From: Legionella micdadei
GTDB taxonomy: Bacteria > Pseudomonadota > Gammaproteobacteria > Legionellales > Legionellaceae
Length of the DNA: 64,000 bases
Direction of reading: 5' to 3'
Assembly: GCF_000953635.1 (NCBI RefSeq)
Contig: NZ_LN614830.1
Coordinates: 2,657,001-2,721,000, forward strand
The position numbers and the translations under genes are program-made. The notes beneath the pieces are model-generated. The model saw only the letters and a program-made list of their open reading frames with translations. It had not been told where the DNA came from and did no database searches. This document shows, piece after piece, positions 17,707 through 26,690 of this stretch. The first letter of the stretch is position 1, and each line of letters begins with the position of its first letter.

Positions 17707-18627
17707 ATGTGCAGAGTATTAATTTATCTTGGTCAAAATGAATCAAGCATTTATGACTTACTTTACGGCCCAGACAATGGTTTAGTTCACCAAAGTTATG
17801 CTCCGCAGCTCATGAAGCACATTCAAAATCTTGCCGGACTTGGATTTTGTGCTTGGTCTAAGTCATCCCATTATCCTGAAGAGCCTTATCTTTATAAAAC
17901 AACTTGCTTACCTTTTTTTGATAAAAATCTTTTTCGCTTATCAAAAAAATTAACGACCAATTGTATGGTTGCCCATGTGCGTGGAGTGGAATATAAAATA
18001 ATAGAAACCGTCTCAGAACAAAATGTCCATCCATTCAAATTCGACGATGCTCATTTCGCTTTAGCCCACAATGGCAGTTTAGCGCACATGGACCGCCTGA
18101 AAGTGGCATTGGTCAAATACATCAAACCTCAATTAATGAGCATGATTAAGGGTACAACAGACAGTGAATGGGTTTATGTGTTGTTTTTATCTCAATTTAA
18201 AGATTTCAGAGAAAATGTGCCAATGGAAGAAGCGTTTCAGGCCATTATTAACACCTTTGAAATTCTAGGAAAAGCAAGGAAAGAATGCGGCATCGAAGAG
18301 GCTTCACCCGTTAATTTATTCATTACGAATGGCGAATATCTTTTTGTTACCCGTTTTGTTTTCGACTTTGGCTGCAACACGTCTAATGTACAAAAAGCAT
18401 TCCTTGGATATCATAGTCTTTGGCTAACAGTAGGTGAGAGCTATAGTATAGTGGATGGTATTTATAAAATGCATGGAACAGGGATAAGGCGTAACATTCT
18501 TTTTGCTTCAGAACCATTGTCCACCGACCGTACAACCTGGATAGAGTTGCCTGAATATTCAATTACCCAAGCATGGATCCAAGATGAACAAGTGAAATTT
18601 AGAACGTTTGATTTAGTGGTAAATTAA
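17707..18627 (+). CDS. Class II glutamine amidotransferase (EgtC/YafJ/Dug3-like)
   Basis: This 306-residue N-terminal-nucleophile amidohydrolase begins MCRVLIYLG, with Cys2 as catalytic nucleophile after Met removal. The signatures AHVRGVEYK and NVHPFKFDDAHFALAHNGSLA match the glutamine-amidotransferase type 2 fold. No synthase domain is attached, as in YafJ, EgtC and Dug3. EgtC removes glutamate from a gamma-glutamyl intermediate in ergothioneine synthesis, and Dug3 takes part in glutathione breakdown. Pairing with a GCS2 ligase suggests linked formation and removal of a gamma-glutamyl bond. No EgtB or EgtD homolog is nearby. It ends head-to-head with the SDR gene (stops overlap). Confidence 0.8.
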   Translation: MCRVLIYLGQNESSIYDLLYGPDNGLVHQSYAPQLMKHIQNLAGLGFCAWSKSSHYPEEPYLYKTTCLPFFDKNLFRLSKKLTTNCMVAHVRGVEYKIIETVSEQNVHPFKFDDAHFALAHNGSLAHMDRLKVALVKYIKPQLMSMIKGTTDSEWVYVLFLSQFKDFRENVPMEEAFQAIINTFEILGKARKECGIEEASPVNLFITNGEYLFVTRFVFDFGCNTSNVQKAFLGYHSLWLTVGESYSIVDGIYKMHGTGIRRNILFASEPLSTDRTTWIELPEYSITQAWIQDEQVKFRTFDLVVN

Positions 18628-19343
18628 AATGCACAATCTGTGGGCATGACCACTAAATCCCTAATGCATATTTTCTGCGGTAACTTCCAACAGAACATAA
18701 TGATATCAGCTAATTCCTCTGGCATGATAAAAGTAGGATTACCTAATAGTTCGCAATATTCTTCAAAGCTAATACCCATATTGGCATGAATATTCGTCTT
18801 AATTAATCCCGGTGCAATATTCATAATTCTTACCCTATTCTTAGCTTCAGCCATCTGCAAACTCTCAGCCACACTACGAATAGCGTGTTTACTGGCATGG
18901 TAGCTGACTCCTAGAGGCCCCGGCTTTCGATCACCTATCGAGCTAATATTGATAATTGTTCCTGATTTTCTCTCAGACATATCTGACAGGACAACTTTTA
19001 TACCATTAATGACACCATTGATTAGCACTGCAATTTCATTCTCAATTTTGTCGATTGGCATATCTTTAAATTCACCAATATTAATTAGACCAGCATTGTT
19101 AATAAGGCATTCTGTTTTCCCGTATTTTTTTTCAGCATTACGAATGGCTTCTTCTAATTGTAAATAATTGGTCACGTCCACCTGAGCATAACTAATTTCG
19201 CGTCCTTTTAATTCAGGCAATGGTTCAATATGACGACTGAGCAGCAAACAGGGGTGGCCTTCTTCTGAAAAAGTATTTGCCAAAGCCCTGCCAATGCCGG
19301 CACCAGCACCTGTGATCACAACGAGAGGTTTTTTATTACTCAT
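18624..19343 (-). CDS. SDR-family oxidoreductase
   Basis: A classical short-chain dehydrogenase/reductase of 239 residues. It carries the TGAGAGIGRALA nucleotide-binding loop, LINNAGLINIG, the catalytic serine strand IINISSIG and the active-site Tyr-Lys pair in SYHASKHAIRS, then the NIAPGLIKTNIH segment. The residue after the second strand (LLSRH) is compatible with NADP. The substrate is unknown. It is convergent with the amidotransferase gene, overlapping by four bases. Confidence 0.88.
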   Translation of the reverse strand: MSNKKPLVVITGAGAGIGRALANTFSEEGHPCLLLSRHIEPLPELKGREISYAQVDVTNYLQLEEAIRNAEKKYGKTECLINNAGLINIGEFKDMPIDKIENEIAVLINGVINGIKVVLSDMSERKSGTIINISSIGDRKPGPLGVSYHASKHAIRSVAESLQMAEAKNRVRIMNIAPGLIKTNIHANMGISFEEYCELLGNPTFIMPEELADIIMFCWKLPQKICIRDLVVMPTDCAF

Positions 19344-19365
19344 ACCAAAATCCTTGTAGAGTCAA

Positions 19366-20256
19366 TTACATAATTAAAGATTCAAGAATCGCCATGCGCA
19401 TGAATACACCGTTAGTAACTTGCTGTAAAATGCAAGATTGAGGTCCATCAGCGACATCGCTATCGATTTCCACACCACGATTCATCGGCCCCGGATGCAT
19501 GATGATGGCATCAGGCTTCGCAAATCGAATTGTCTCCCGAGTCAAAGCGTATTCACGACGATACGTGGTTAAATCCATTTGTTCATTTTCTTGTAACCGC
19601 TCATGCTGAACGCGTAAGCAAATCACCACATCCGCATCAGCTAAGCCTTCTCTTAAAGAATGGGTCACTCTTCCGTAATGAATTTGCTGTGGTTGCCAGA
19701 TAGGTGGGGCAACAAGTACTAATTCGCCTATACCCACCGTTGCACAAAGACACTGCAGTGAATTGGCTACTCGCGAATGCCGGATATTTCCAATGATAGC
19801 CAATTTGAGCTGAGTTAGATTAGGCTTTTTTTCAACTATCGTCATCAAATCCAACATCGCTTGGCTAGGATGGGCGTGCTGCCCATCACCAGCATTAACA
19901 ATATGGATACCCTGTGTTAATTTTTCAGCTAGGGTATTTTGTAATCCATCTTGCCGATGTCTTATTACGAATAAATCAATCCCCATTGCGGACAAAGTTC
20001 TAATCGTATCCTCAATTGCCTCTCCCTTTGTCTCAGATGAACCTTGTAAATTAAGGTTAATTGCCATCATGGATAGCTTTTTAGCTGCAATCTCGAAACT
20101 TACACGTGTTCGCGTACTATTTTCATAAAAAAGATTGGCTACGGTGTGTTGGGGATAACTAGGATATTGGTGACTATTCTTAAAACTCAAAGCGCTTTGT
20201 AAAAGCGAATTAATTTGTTTGTCGGAAAGTTGACTGATTTCTAAAAAATGTTTCAT
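19366..20256 (-). CDS. pyrB: Aspartate carbamoyltransferase catalytic subunit
   Basis: This enzyme condenses carbamoyl phosphate with aspartate, the committed step of pyrimidine synthesis. The carbamoyl-phosphate motif FYENSTRTRVSFE, the GDGQHAHPSQAMLDL block and the late MHPGPMNRGVEID all match. The chosen ATG at 20256 (MKHFLEISQLSD) gives 296 residues, typical for PyrB; the upstream frame extension overlaps ruvX. It is the third gene of a yqgE-ruvX-pyrB unit with short gaps. No pyrI is next to it. Confidence 0.93.
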   Translation of the reverse strand: MKHFLEISQLSDKQINSLLQSALSFKNSHQYPSYPQHTVANLFYENSTRTRVSFEIAAKKLSMMAINLNLQGSSETKGEAIEDTIRTLSAMGIDLFVIRHRQDGLQNTLAEKLTQGIHIVNAGDGQHAHPSQAMLDLMTIVEKKPNLTQLKLAIIGNIRHSRVANSLQCLCATVGIGELVLVAPPIWQPQQIHYGRVTHSLREGLADADVVICLRVQHERLQENEQMDLTTYRREYALTRETIRFAKPDAIIMHPGPMNRGVEIDSDVADGPQSCILQQVTNGVFMRMAILESLIM

Positions 20257-20263
20257 GTTTCTC

Positions 20264-20680
20264 TTAGGAATGCTGCAGCCACTGCTCAAGAATAATACAG
20301 GCAGCAAAGCTGTCGATTTGAGATTGCTTGATTTTACGGTATCCGCCCTTAGCAAACAACTGAGCACGGGCTTCTACAGTAGATAATCGCTCATCAACTA
20401 AATGGACCGGTAAAGAAAATCGTTCTTCTAATTGACGGGCAAATTGTCGTGCAGCCTCAGTGGTATACAATTCACTATCATCAATACATGTGGGCAAACC
20501 TACAATCAATGCTTGTGGACGCCATTCGTTAATTATTTTCTGGACTTCAGCCCAATGAGGCATGCCTTGTTTTGCATCAAGGGTCGTTAACGGCCTAGCG
20601 CTGCAGGTGATTTGTTGGCCTACAGCCACACCAATACGCTTATAACCAAAATCAAATCCTAAATAAAAACCTTCTGGCAT
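20264..20680 (-). CDS. ruvX: RuvX/YqgF pre-16S rRNA nuclease
   Basis: A 138-residue RNase H-fold protein of the YqgF family, involved in processing the 5' end of 16S rRNA and earlier annotated as a Holliday junction resolvase. The first acidic residue lies in YLGFDFGYKRIGVAVG, the second motif is ALIVGLPTCIDDSE, and LVDERLSTVEA carries the third. It sits between yqgE and pyrB, with seven bases to the pyrB start. Confidence 0.93.
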   Translation of the reverse strand: MPEGFYLGFDFGYKRIGVAVGQQITCSARPLTTLDAKQGMPHWAEVQKIINEWRPQALIVGLPTCIDDSELYTTEAARQFARQLEERFSLPVHLVDERLSTVEARAQLFAKGGYRKIKQSQIDSFAACIILEQWLQHS

Positions 20681-20703
20681 AATTTCTCATTTATTTCAAA
20701 GAA

Positions 20704-21261
20704 TTAGGCATGGCCTGCTTGATTGGTTAATTGATTCATTTTGACGCCAATACTCAAACCCGCATACTCCCAACGCTCAGAAAAGGGTACCTCATAAAGG
20801 ATCTCAGAAGAAAAAGGACAAATCAGCCAAACATTAGCAAGCACTTCTTGCTCTAACTGGCTCTCACCCCAACCGGTGTATCCTAACGTCACTAAAGCGT
20901 CTTTGGGTCCAATGTCAGCAGCAATTGCGCGAATAATATCATTCGAAGTCGTGACCGTCACGTCATCCCGCAAAGACAAGCTCGAGCGCCAGCCGCCGAC
21001 AGGCCTGTGAATAACGAAGCCGCGCTCAGGCTGTACTGGCCCGCCAAAAAGGAGCGGCATTTGGTAGCGTTCAGTTGAAGCAGATTGGATTTGCATTTGA
21101 TCAAAAACCACACCTAACGGGAATTGCATGGGCCGATTAATCATTAAACCAACCGTACCTTGCACATGATGCTCACAAATGTAAATAACTGATCGCTCGA
21201 AATTAGGATCAGTAAGAGAGGGCATGGCTATCAGAAGATGGTTGGCCAGTGAGGAATGCAT
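20704..21261 (-). CDS. YqgE/AlgH family protein
   Basis: A 185-residue YqgE/AlgH (DUF179) protein. It starts SSLANHLLIAMPSLTDPNFERSV, followed by the conserved HHVQGTVGLMINRPM and, later, GYTGWGESQLEQEV. The biochemical role is not settled. It is the first gene of the conserved yqgE-ruvX-pyrB order seen in many gammaproteobacteria. AGGGGGC precedes the ATG by a few bases. Confidence 0.92.
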   Translation of the reverse strand: MHSSLANHLLIAMPSLTDPNFERSVIYICEHHVQGTVGLMINRPMQFPLGVVFDQMQIQSASTERYQMPLLFGGPVQPERGFVIHRPVGGWRSSLSLRDDVTVTTSNDIIRAIAADIGPKDALVTLGYTGWGESQLEQEVLANVWLICPFSSEILYEVPFSERWEYAGLSIGVKMNQLTNQAGHA

Positions 21262-21428
21262 GTCAGCCCCCTAAAATCTCACCAGATTTAATTTAAGTAT
21301 ATACTAAATAATTTGTCACAATTTGTTTAAGCAAGTTAATTTTCAACAAATAATTTCGATCAACACAAACTCCCGTTCACCACAAACAAAGTGTATACTC
21401 TGCAACTTTAAGGATAAATAAGGATATT

Positions 21429-22961
21429 TTGTTCGTGGAACCTATTGAGCTTAAAAAACGAGATGTATTCTTTCTACGTGCTTTGGAAACGGATGAACTG
21501 CTTATTCTCATTTTTACTGTCACCCTGTTCGTTTTGCTAGTGTCAGTCTATCTTTGGGATAGAAATCAAAAAAAACATACAGTCTTACGCAATTATCCCA
21601 TTATTGGCCATTTTCGCTATTTCCTTGAGTACATCGGTGTATATCTTCGGCAATACCTTTTTGCGGATGATAGACAGGAATTACCCTTCAATAGGGCAAA
21701 TCGCTCCTGGGTTTATCGGGCTGCTAAAAATGAGGATACCACTATCGGTTTTGGGTCCACACGCCCCTTACACAGCATAGGAACCGTTTATTTTGTAAGC
21801 GCTCCGTTCCCTCCTCTTGAAACGAATAAAGCCACTATTAGACCTGTTACTATAGGCCCCCACTGCCGACAGCCTTATACCTCTACCCACATTTTTAATA
21901 TTTCTGCGATGAGTTATGGCGCCATATCAAAGCCAGCCATCCAAGCTTTAGCGAGAGGGGCAAAAAAAGCAGGTTGCTGGCTTAATACTGGGGAAGGCGG
22001 AGTTTCCCCCTATCATCTTGAAGTGGGCTGCGACATTGTTGCCCAAATTGGAACAGCAAAATATGGCTTCCGTGATGCGCAAGGCAATTTATCCGATGAG
22101 CGCTTACGTGAACTAGCCGCCCATGACTGCATTAAAATGTTTGAGATTAAACTGAGCCAAGGAGCAAAACCCGGTAAAGGTGGGCTTTTGCCTGCTGTAA
22201 AAGTAACGGAAGAAGTAGCTGAAATCCGCGGAATTCCCGCTTATCAAGACTCGATTAGCCCTAATCGGCATACTGATATTGCTAATGTGGATGAGCTTTT
22301 GGATAAAATCGAGCATATTCGCCAGATAACAGGTAAACCCGTTGGATGTAAATTTGTACTCGGTAGCTATGAATGGGTTAAAGACCTTTGTTTTACAATT
22401 CATCAGCGGGGCATACAATTTGCTCCGGATTTCATTAGTTTAGATAGTGCTGATGGCGGCACTGGCGCCTCACCACAAGGCCTTATGGATTATATGGGAA
22501 TTCCTATCCAAGAATCGCTGCCTCGCCTCGTTGATATTCTGGTAACTTATAATTTGCGAGATCGAATTAAAGTCATCGCAAGCGGTAAACTCATTACCCC
22601 TGCTGAAGTGACTTGGGCGCTCTGTGCCGGAGCCGATTTTATCAATTCAGCAAGGGGATTTTTGTTTGCTTTGGGCTGTATCCAATCGATGAAATGCCAC
22701 AAAAACACTTGTCCTACTGGGATTACCACCCACAACCCTAAATTACAACACGGCTTGGTTGTAGAAGATAAAGCTGAGCGTGTTTATCATTACGCAACGA
22801 ACATGGCTCACGAAGTTGCCACGCTTTGCCATTCTTGCGGCGTTAATGAACCCAGGGAATTACAACGAAGTCATGCACGCATAGTAAGGGAAGATGGTTT
22901 CTCAGTATCTTTGGAAGAAATATTCCCCGATCAGAAACCGTTACCTGAGTATATGTTGTAA
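21429..22961 (+). CDS. Membrane-anchored FMN-binding glutamate synthase family protein
   Basis: One transmembrane helix (about residues 22-43) precedes a GltB-type FMN barrel (about 120-490). The barrel shows ISAMSYGAISKPAIQALA, GGVSPYH, EIKLSQGAKPGKGGLLP, ISLDSADGGTGASPQ and the iron-sulfur cysteines in CIQSMKCHKNTCPTG. The amidotransferase domain of true glutamate synthase is missing, as is usual for this stand-alone group. The reaction is unproven. The start is a TTG at 21429 or a GTG at 21435; AAGGA lies just upstream of both. Short palindromes follow the stop. Confidence 0.85.
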   Translation: MFVEPIELKKRDVFFLRALETDELLILIFTVTLFVLLVSVYLWDRNQKKHTVLRNYPIIGHFRYFLEYIGVYLRQYLFADDRQELPFNRANRSWVYRAAKNEDTTIGFGSTRPLHSIGTVYFVSAPFPPLETNKATIRPVTIGPHCRQPYTSTHIFNISAMSYGAISKPAIQALARGAKKAGCWLNTGEGGVSPYHLEVGCDIVAQIGTAKYGFRDAQGNLSDERLRELAAHDCIKMFEIKLSQGAKPGKGGLLPAVKVTEEVAEIRGIPAYQDSISPNRHTDIANVDELLDKIEHIRQITGKPVGCKFVLGSYEWVKDLCFTIHQRGIQFAPDFISLDSADGGTGASPQGLMDYMGIPIQESLPRLVDILVTYNLRDRIKVIASGKLITPAEVTWALCAGADFINSARGFLFALGCIQSMKCHKNTCPTGITTHNPKLQHGLVVEDKAERVYHYATNMAHEVATLCHSCGVNEPRELQRSHARIVREDGFSVSLEEIFPDQKPLPEYML

Positions 22962-22989
22962 AAGCCAACGGCTTTGCGCTCGCTCCGCT

Positions 22990-23006
22990 AGCCCGTAAAA
23001 GGGCTA
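22990..23006. terminator. Short hairpin between convergent genes
   Basis: AGCCC-GTAAAA-GGGCT forms a five-base stem in the 42-bp gap between the glutamate-synthase-like gene (+) and the HIT gene (-), next to a second stem AAAGCC-AAC-GGCTTT at 22961-22976. It could end transcription from either side. No strong T-run follows. Confidence 0.35.
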
Positions 23007-23414
23007 AACCATTATTCGCTCTCTTAAAGCTCTCACATGTTCATGAAGATCTTCCTCTGCATAAGCACAGGCAACCAAATCAGGCTGCCAAATACTATGT
23101 GGCCAGGCGCTATCATCTTTGAACCGTGCAACAACATGAATATGAAGCTGTGAAACGATATTACCTAAAGCACCAATATTTAATTTCTCGGGTTTGAAAT
23201 AATCCTGCATTATTTGAGAAATGGCTGCTATTTCTTCAGTGAGGATCTGGCGCTGAGAAGGCAATAATTGATAAATTTCTTGAATATTTTCTTCTCTGGG
23301 TACCAAAATAATCCATGGAAAATTAGCATCTTTTTTAAAATAAAGACGCGATAGAGTCCAATCCGCTAGAAAAACTGAACTTGCCTCGATACGACTATCC
23401 ACTGCAAAAACCAT
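23004..23414 (-). CDS. HIT-domain protein
   Basis: A 136-residue protein of the histidine-triad nucleotide hydrolase/transferase superfamily. The signature is LGNIVSQLHIHVVARF, where the H-x-H-x-x pattern holds the catalytic His. PWIILVPRE is the usual second strand. It is shorter than GalT and lacks other domains. The substrate is unknown; relatives act on nucleoside phosphoramidates or dinucleoside polyphosphates. Confidence 0.85.
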   Translation of the reverse strand: MVFAVDSRIEASSVFLADWTLSRLYFKKDANFPWIILVPREENIQEIYQLLPSQRQILTEEIAAISQIMQDYFKPEKLNIGALGNIVSQLHIHVVARFKDDSAWPHSIWQPDLVACAYAEEDLHEHVRALRERIMV

Positions 23415-23444
23415 GAATCACCTGTTACTATTACTATCAATTTT

Positions 23445-24287
23445 TTACTTTAACTTGGCAGCATGAAACCGCAAATGATCATCAATGAAGCTGGCAATAA
23501 AATAATAATTGTGGTCATACCCTTTCTGCCACCTCAGGTTTAAATCCACATTTGCTTTTAAACACGCAGCTTGGAAAAGTTCCGGGTTTAATTCTGTGTC
23601 CAAAAAAGGATCTTGTGTGCCCTGATCAATTAAAATGGAACCATGTGGCCATCCGTTTTTTAGAACTAACTCGCAAGCATCATGGTTTTTCCAAGTTTCC
23701 TTTTCTTCACCCAAATAGCCTTTAAATGCTTTCTGCCCCCAAGGGCACTGCGCAGGGGCACAAATAGGGGCAAAGGCCGATAAAGAACGATATTGTTCAG
23801 GCCGTTTAAGGGCTAAAGTCAATGCGCCATGCCCCCCCATTGAATGCCCAAAAATACCAGTACGTTGCTCATCAAGAGGAAAAATTTGGTTAAGTAATTG
23901 AGGTAACTCTTCTGTGATATATGTAAACATTCGATAGTGTTTAGACCAAGGCGCTTTTATCGCATCGAGATAAAACCCTGCTCCTATACCAAAATCATCA
24001 TCATCCCTGTCCCCCGGTAACTCAATGCCTCGTGGACTTGTATCAGGAACAACTAAAGCTAAACCTAATTCGGAGGCAGCTCTTTGTGAACCAGCCTTTG
24101 TAATAAAATTCTGTTCACTCGCAGTTAATCCTGACAACCAGTACAATACGGGTACTTTATGTTGTGTGGCTTGCGGGGGTAAAAATAAACCAAAGCGCAT
24201 TGTACAATTTGTTATCGCAGAGGGATGTTCATAAACATATTGCGTTCCATCAAAACAACGATGCGCTTCAATAAGTTCAAACGCCAT
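23445..24287 (-). CDS. fghA: S-formylglutathione hydrolase
   Basis: A 280-residue esterase-D type alpha/beta hydrolase that releases formate and glutathione from S-formylglutathione, the second step of glutathione-dependent formaldehyde detoxification. It shows PVLYWLSGLTASEQNFITKAG, the nucleophile elbow GHSMGGHGALT, and the catalytic Asp (LIDQGTQDPFL) and His (GYDHNYYF). It lies 15 bp downstream of the class III alcohol dehydrogenase gene, so the pathway is encoded as one operon. Confidence 0.94.
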   Translation of the reverse strand: MAFELIEAHRCFDGTQYVYEHPSAITNCTMRFGLFLPPQATQHKVPVLYWLSGLTASEQNFITKAGSQRAASELGLALVVPDTSPRGIELPGDRDDDDFGIGAGFYLDAIKAPWSKHYRMFTYITEELPQLLNQIFPLDEQRTGIFGHSMGGHGALTLALKRPEQYRSLSAFAPICAPAQCPWGQKAFKGYLGEEKETWKNHDACELVLKNGWPHGSILIDQGTQDPFLDTELNPELFQAACLKANVDLNLRWQKGYDHNYYFIASFIDDHLRFHAAKLK

Positions 24288-24302
24288 AAAATTAATTCCC
24301 TA

Positions 24303-25412
24303 TTAAAACGTTACAATTGTCCGTATCGATTCTCCCCGATGCATTAAATCAAATGCCTCATTAATTCGCTCGATAGGCAACACGTGGGTAATTAAATCAT
24401 CAATATTAATCTTTCCTTCCATATACCAATCAACTATTTTCGGCACATCCGTTCGTCCCCTAGCCCCTCCGAAAGCGCTTCCTTTCCAAACCCGGCCAGT
24501 CACTAATTGAAAAGGCCTGGTGGAAATCTCTTCACCGGCACCTGCCACACCAATGATAGTACAGACACCCCAGCCTTTATGACAACATTCCAACGCTTGC
24601 CGCATGAGGTCGACTTTTCCTACACATTCAAAGCTGTAATCCGCACCACCTTTAGTTAATTCAACGAGGTAATTGACAAGCTCGCTTCCTAATTCTTGAG
24701 GGTTAACAAAATCGGTCATACCCATTTTTTCAGCTAGGGCACGACGCTTCGGATTCACATCAACCCCGACAATCTGCTCGGCTCCCACCATACGCGCCGC
24801 TTGAATAACATTAAGGCCAATACCGCCTAAACCAAACACCACCACTTTCGACCCAACTTCTACCTTGGCAGTATAAATGACTGCCCCAATGCCAGTAGTC
24901 ACTCCGCAACCGATATAACACACTTTTTCAAATGGAGCATCTTCACGGATTTTTGCCACAGCAATTTCCGGTAATACAGTGTAATTGGCGAAAGTCGACG
25001 TTCCCATGTAGTGAAAGAGAGGTTCACCATTTACACTAAAGCGGCTACTGCCATCAGGCATCAGTCCTTTACTTTGGGTTGTACGTATTGCTTGGCAAAG
25101 ATTGGTTTTTTGTGAAAGGCAAAAGTTACATTCCCTGCATTCAGGAGTGTAAAGCGGTATAACATGATCACCAGGTTTAAGGGAAGTTACCCCAGGACCA
25201 ACCTCAACAACTACACCAGCACCTTCATGCCCCAAAATCACTGGAAATAAACCTTCTGGATCGACACCCGACAAAGTGTAGGCATCCGTATGACAAACAC
25301 CCGTCGCCTTTATCTCGATAAGTACTTCACCATCCCTTGGGCCAGCTAAATCAACCATTTCAACCGATAATGGCTCACCTACTTTATGTGCAACAGCTGC
25401 TTTAATTTGCAT
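24303..25412 (-). CDS. frmA: S-(hydroxymethyl)glutathione dehydrogenase / class III ADH
   Basis: This 369-residue zinc-dependent medium-chain dehydrogenase oxidises S-hydroxymethylglutathione to S-formylglutathione with NAD. Zinc ligands and fold motifs are clear: [29 protein letters not shown], the structural zinc loop [29 protein letters not shown] and the class-III-specific [11 protein letters not shown]. It is the first gene of the formaldehyde operon and divergent from a LysR gene that may control it. The 286-bp gap between the two should hold both promoters. Confidence 0.94.
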   Translation of the reverse strand: MQIKAAVAHKVGEPLSVEMVDLAGPRDGEVLIEIKATGVCHTDAYTLSGVDPEGLFPVILGHEGAGVVVEVGPGVTSLKPGDHVIPLYTPECRECNFCLSQKTNLCQAIRTTQSKGLMPDGSSRFSVNGEPLFHYMGTSTFANYTVLPEIAVAKIREDAPFEKVCYIGCGVTTGIGAVIYTAKVEVGSKVVVFGLGGIGLNVIQAARMVGAEQIVGVDVNPKRRALAEKMGMTDFVNPQELGSELVNYLVELTKGGADYSFECVGKVDLMRQALECCHKGWGVCTIIGVAGAGEEISTRPFQLVTGRVWKGSAFGGARGRTDVPKIVDWYMEGKINIDDLITHVLPIERINEAFDLMHRGESIRTIVTF

Positions 25413-25698
25413 TGATAGTCCTCTTTAGATGATACATAGGATTATGATCAACATTATATAAAAAAGGAATCTTTAACTTTATGATTTTAATAATGCATTC
25501 CAAACAGGACTAGCCAGATTCCAAAAATTAACTGTAATATACTTAGGCATTATGGCTTAATATTTTTCCATTCAATAATCGAAGCAGAACCACAGTTGCT
25601 ACAAGTAACTTTTAACCCTGCAGCAAAAACCCATTAGTTACAGTTATTAATAATTAATCAAATCCTATACGTTATACTTAAATTACAGCGAATCACTC

Positions 25699-26598
25699 AT
25701 GCGTAATATAAATATGGACCTAAATCAAATTCGCGCATTTATTGCTGCCGCAGATTTTGGCTCCTTTACTTTGGCAGCTGATTTTCTTTACATCACACAA
25801 TCAGCGATTAGTAAACGCATCGCTTCTCTTGAAGCAGAAATTAAAACGCCGCTATTTATCAGAGATCATAATCGCTTAATCCTCACAGAATCAGGAAAAA
25901 TTTTCCTACCTCATGCCATAGAAGTACTACAAACAGTGCAAACCGGCATCTCATCTGTCAATCTTTTTTTAGAAAAGCAAAAAAAACCTTTAAAAGTGGG
26001 CTTGGATTTTTTAATTGGCAGCTTCATGCTTCCTGATTTTTTAGCCTCTTTTAGCCAAGGGAATCCCAATATCGACTTCTCGGTCAATTATTTATCTCCC
26101 TTAATGAGCCTAAGGGCACTGCGCAATCGAGAGATAGAGCTTTGTCTAAATTGCATTAGTAATAAAATTGTTCACGAGTTTGAATTAATCCCCCTATTTA
26201 CATTACCCTTTGTTATTAAACTATCTCGGACGCATCCGCTGATGAAGAAGGAACAAATAAGTTTAGAAGAGATATTAGAATACCCAGGCATAGTCATGCC
26301 TAAATATGCTCCGCCCCGGCAGGTATTGGATAATTTTCTTTACCGCAAAAATTTATTTCTACCTATTCAACACGAAGCTGAACCAATTTTTGCATTACTA
26401 AAACTTGCCAAATTGGGCCTTGGATGGAGCTTTATTCCAAAAAATATCATCGACAAGGATTTAGTAACAATTTATGAGCATAAGGATTTATCCATCAACT
26501 ATTTTATCATTTATCGAAAAGGACATAAGCTCAGTAATGATGCACAACGTTTTATCTCTACCCTAAAAGAGACTCAATTTTTTGAATATGACCATTAG
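25699..26598 (+). CDS. LysR-family transcriptional regulator
   Basis: A 299-residue LysR-type regulator. The N-terminal winged helix is MDLNQIRAFIAAADFGSFT, AADFLYITQSAISKRIASLE, followed by a type 2 periplasmic-binding-like effector domain (about 92-295). It is divergent from the frmA-fghA operon, the usual layout for a LysR gene and its target, so formaldehyde or a glutathione adduct may be the signal; that is inference. The ATG at 25699 or the one at 25714 could be used. Confidence 0.88.
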   Translation: MRNINMDLNQIRAFIAAADFGSFTLAADFLYITQSAISKRIASLEAEIKTPLFIRDHNRLILTESGKIFLPHAIEVLQTVQTGISSVNLFLEKQKKPLKVGLDFLIGSFMLPDFLASFSQGNPNIDFSVNYLSPLMSLRALRNREIELCLNCISNKIVHEFELIPLFTLPFVIKLSRTHPLMKKEQISLEEILEYPGIVMPKYAPPRQVLDNFLYRKNLFLPIQHEAEPIFALLKLAKLGLGWSFIPKNIIDKDLVTIYEHKDLSINYFIIYRKGHKLSNDAQRFISTLKETQFFEYDH

Positions 26599-26621
26599 GA
26601 AATGCCAACTTGCTTAAAACC

Positions 26622-26656
26622 GAGGCCTAGCATTTTGGAGTATCTTGAGTATAAGA
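26622..26656 (+). promoter_or_regulatory. Upstream motif shared with 32262-32295
   Basis: About 33 bases (GGCCTAG, then ATTTTG, then GAGTATA) upstream of the Pip homolog match a stretch at 32262-32295 upstream of the CMD-family gene at roughly 27 of 33 positions. Both lie 30-40 bases before the start codon and contain two GAGTA-like elements 9-10 bases apart. A shared regulator site or promoter is possible. Confidence 0.4.
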
Positions 26657-26690
26657 TTTAAAATCAAAAGCTAAAAATGCTGAGAGAATT

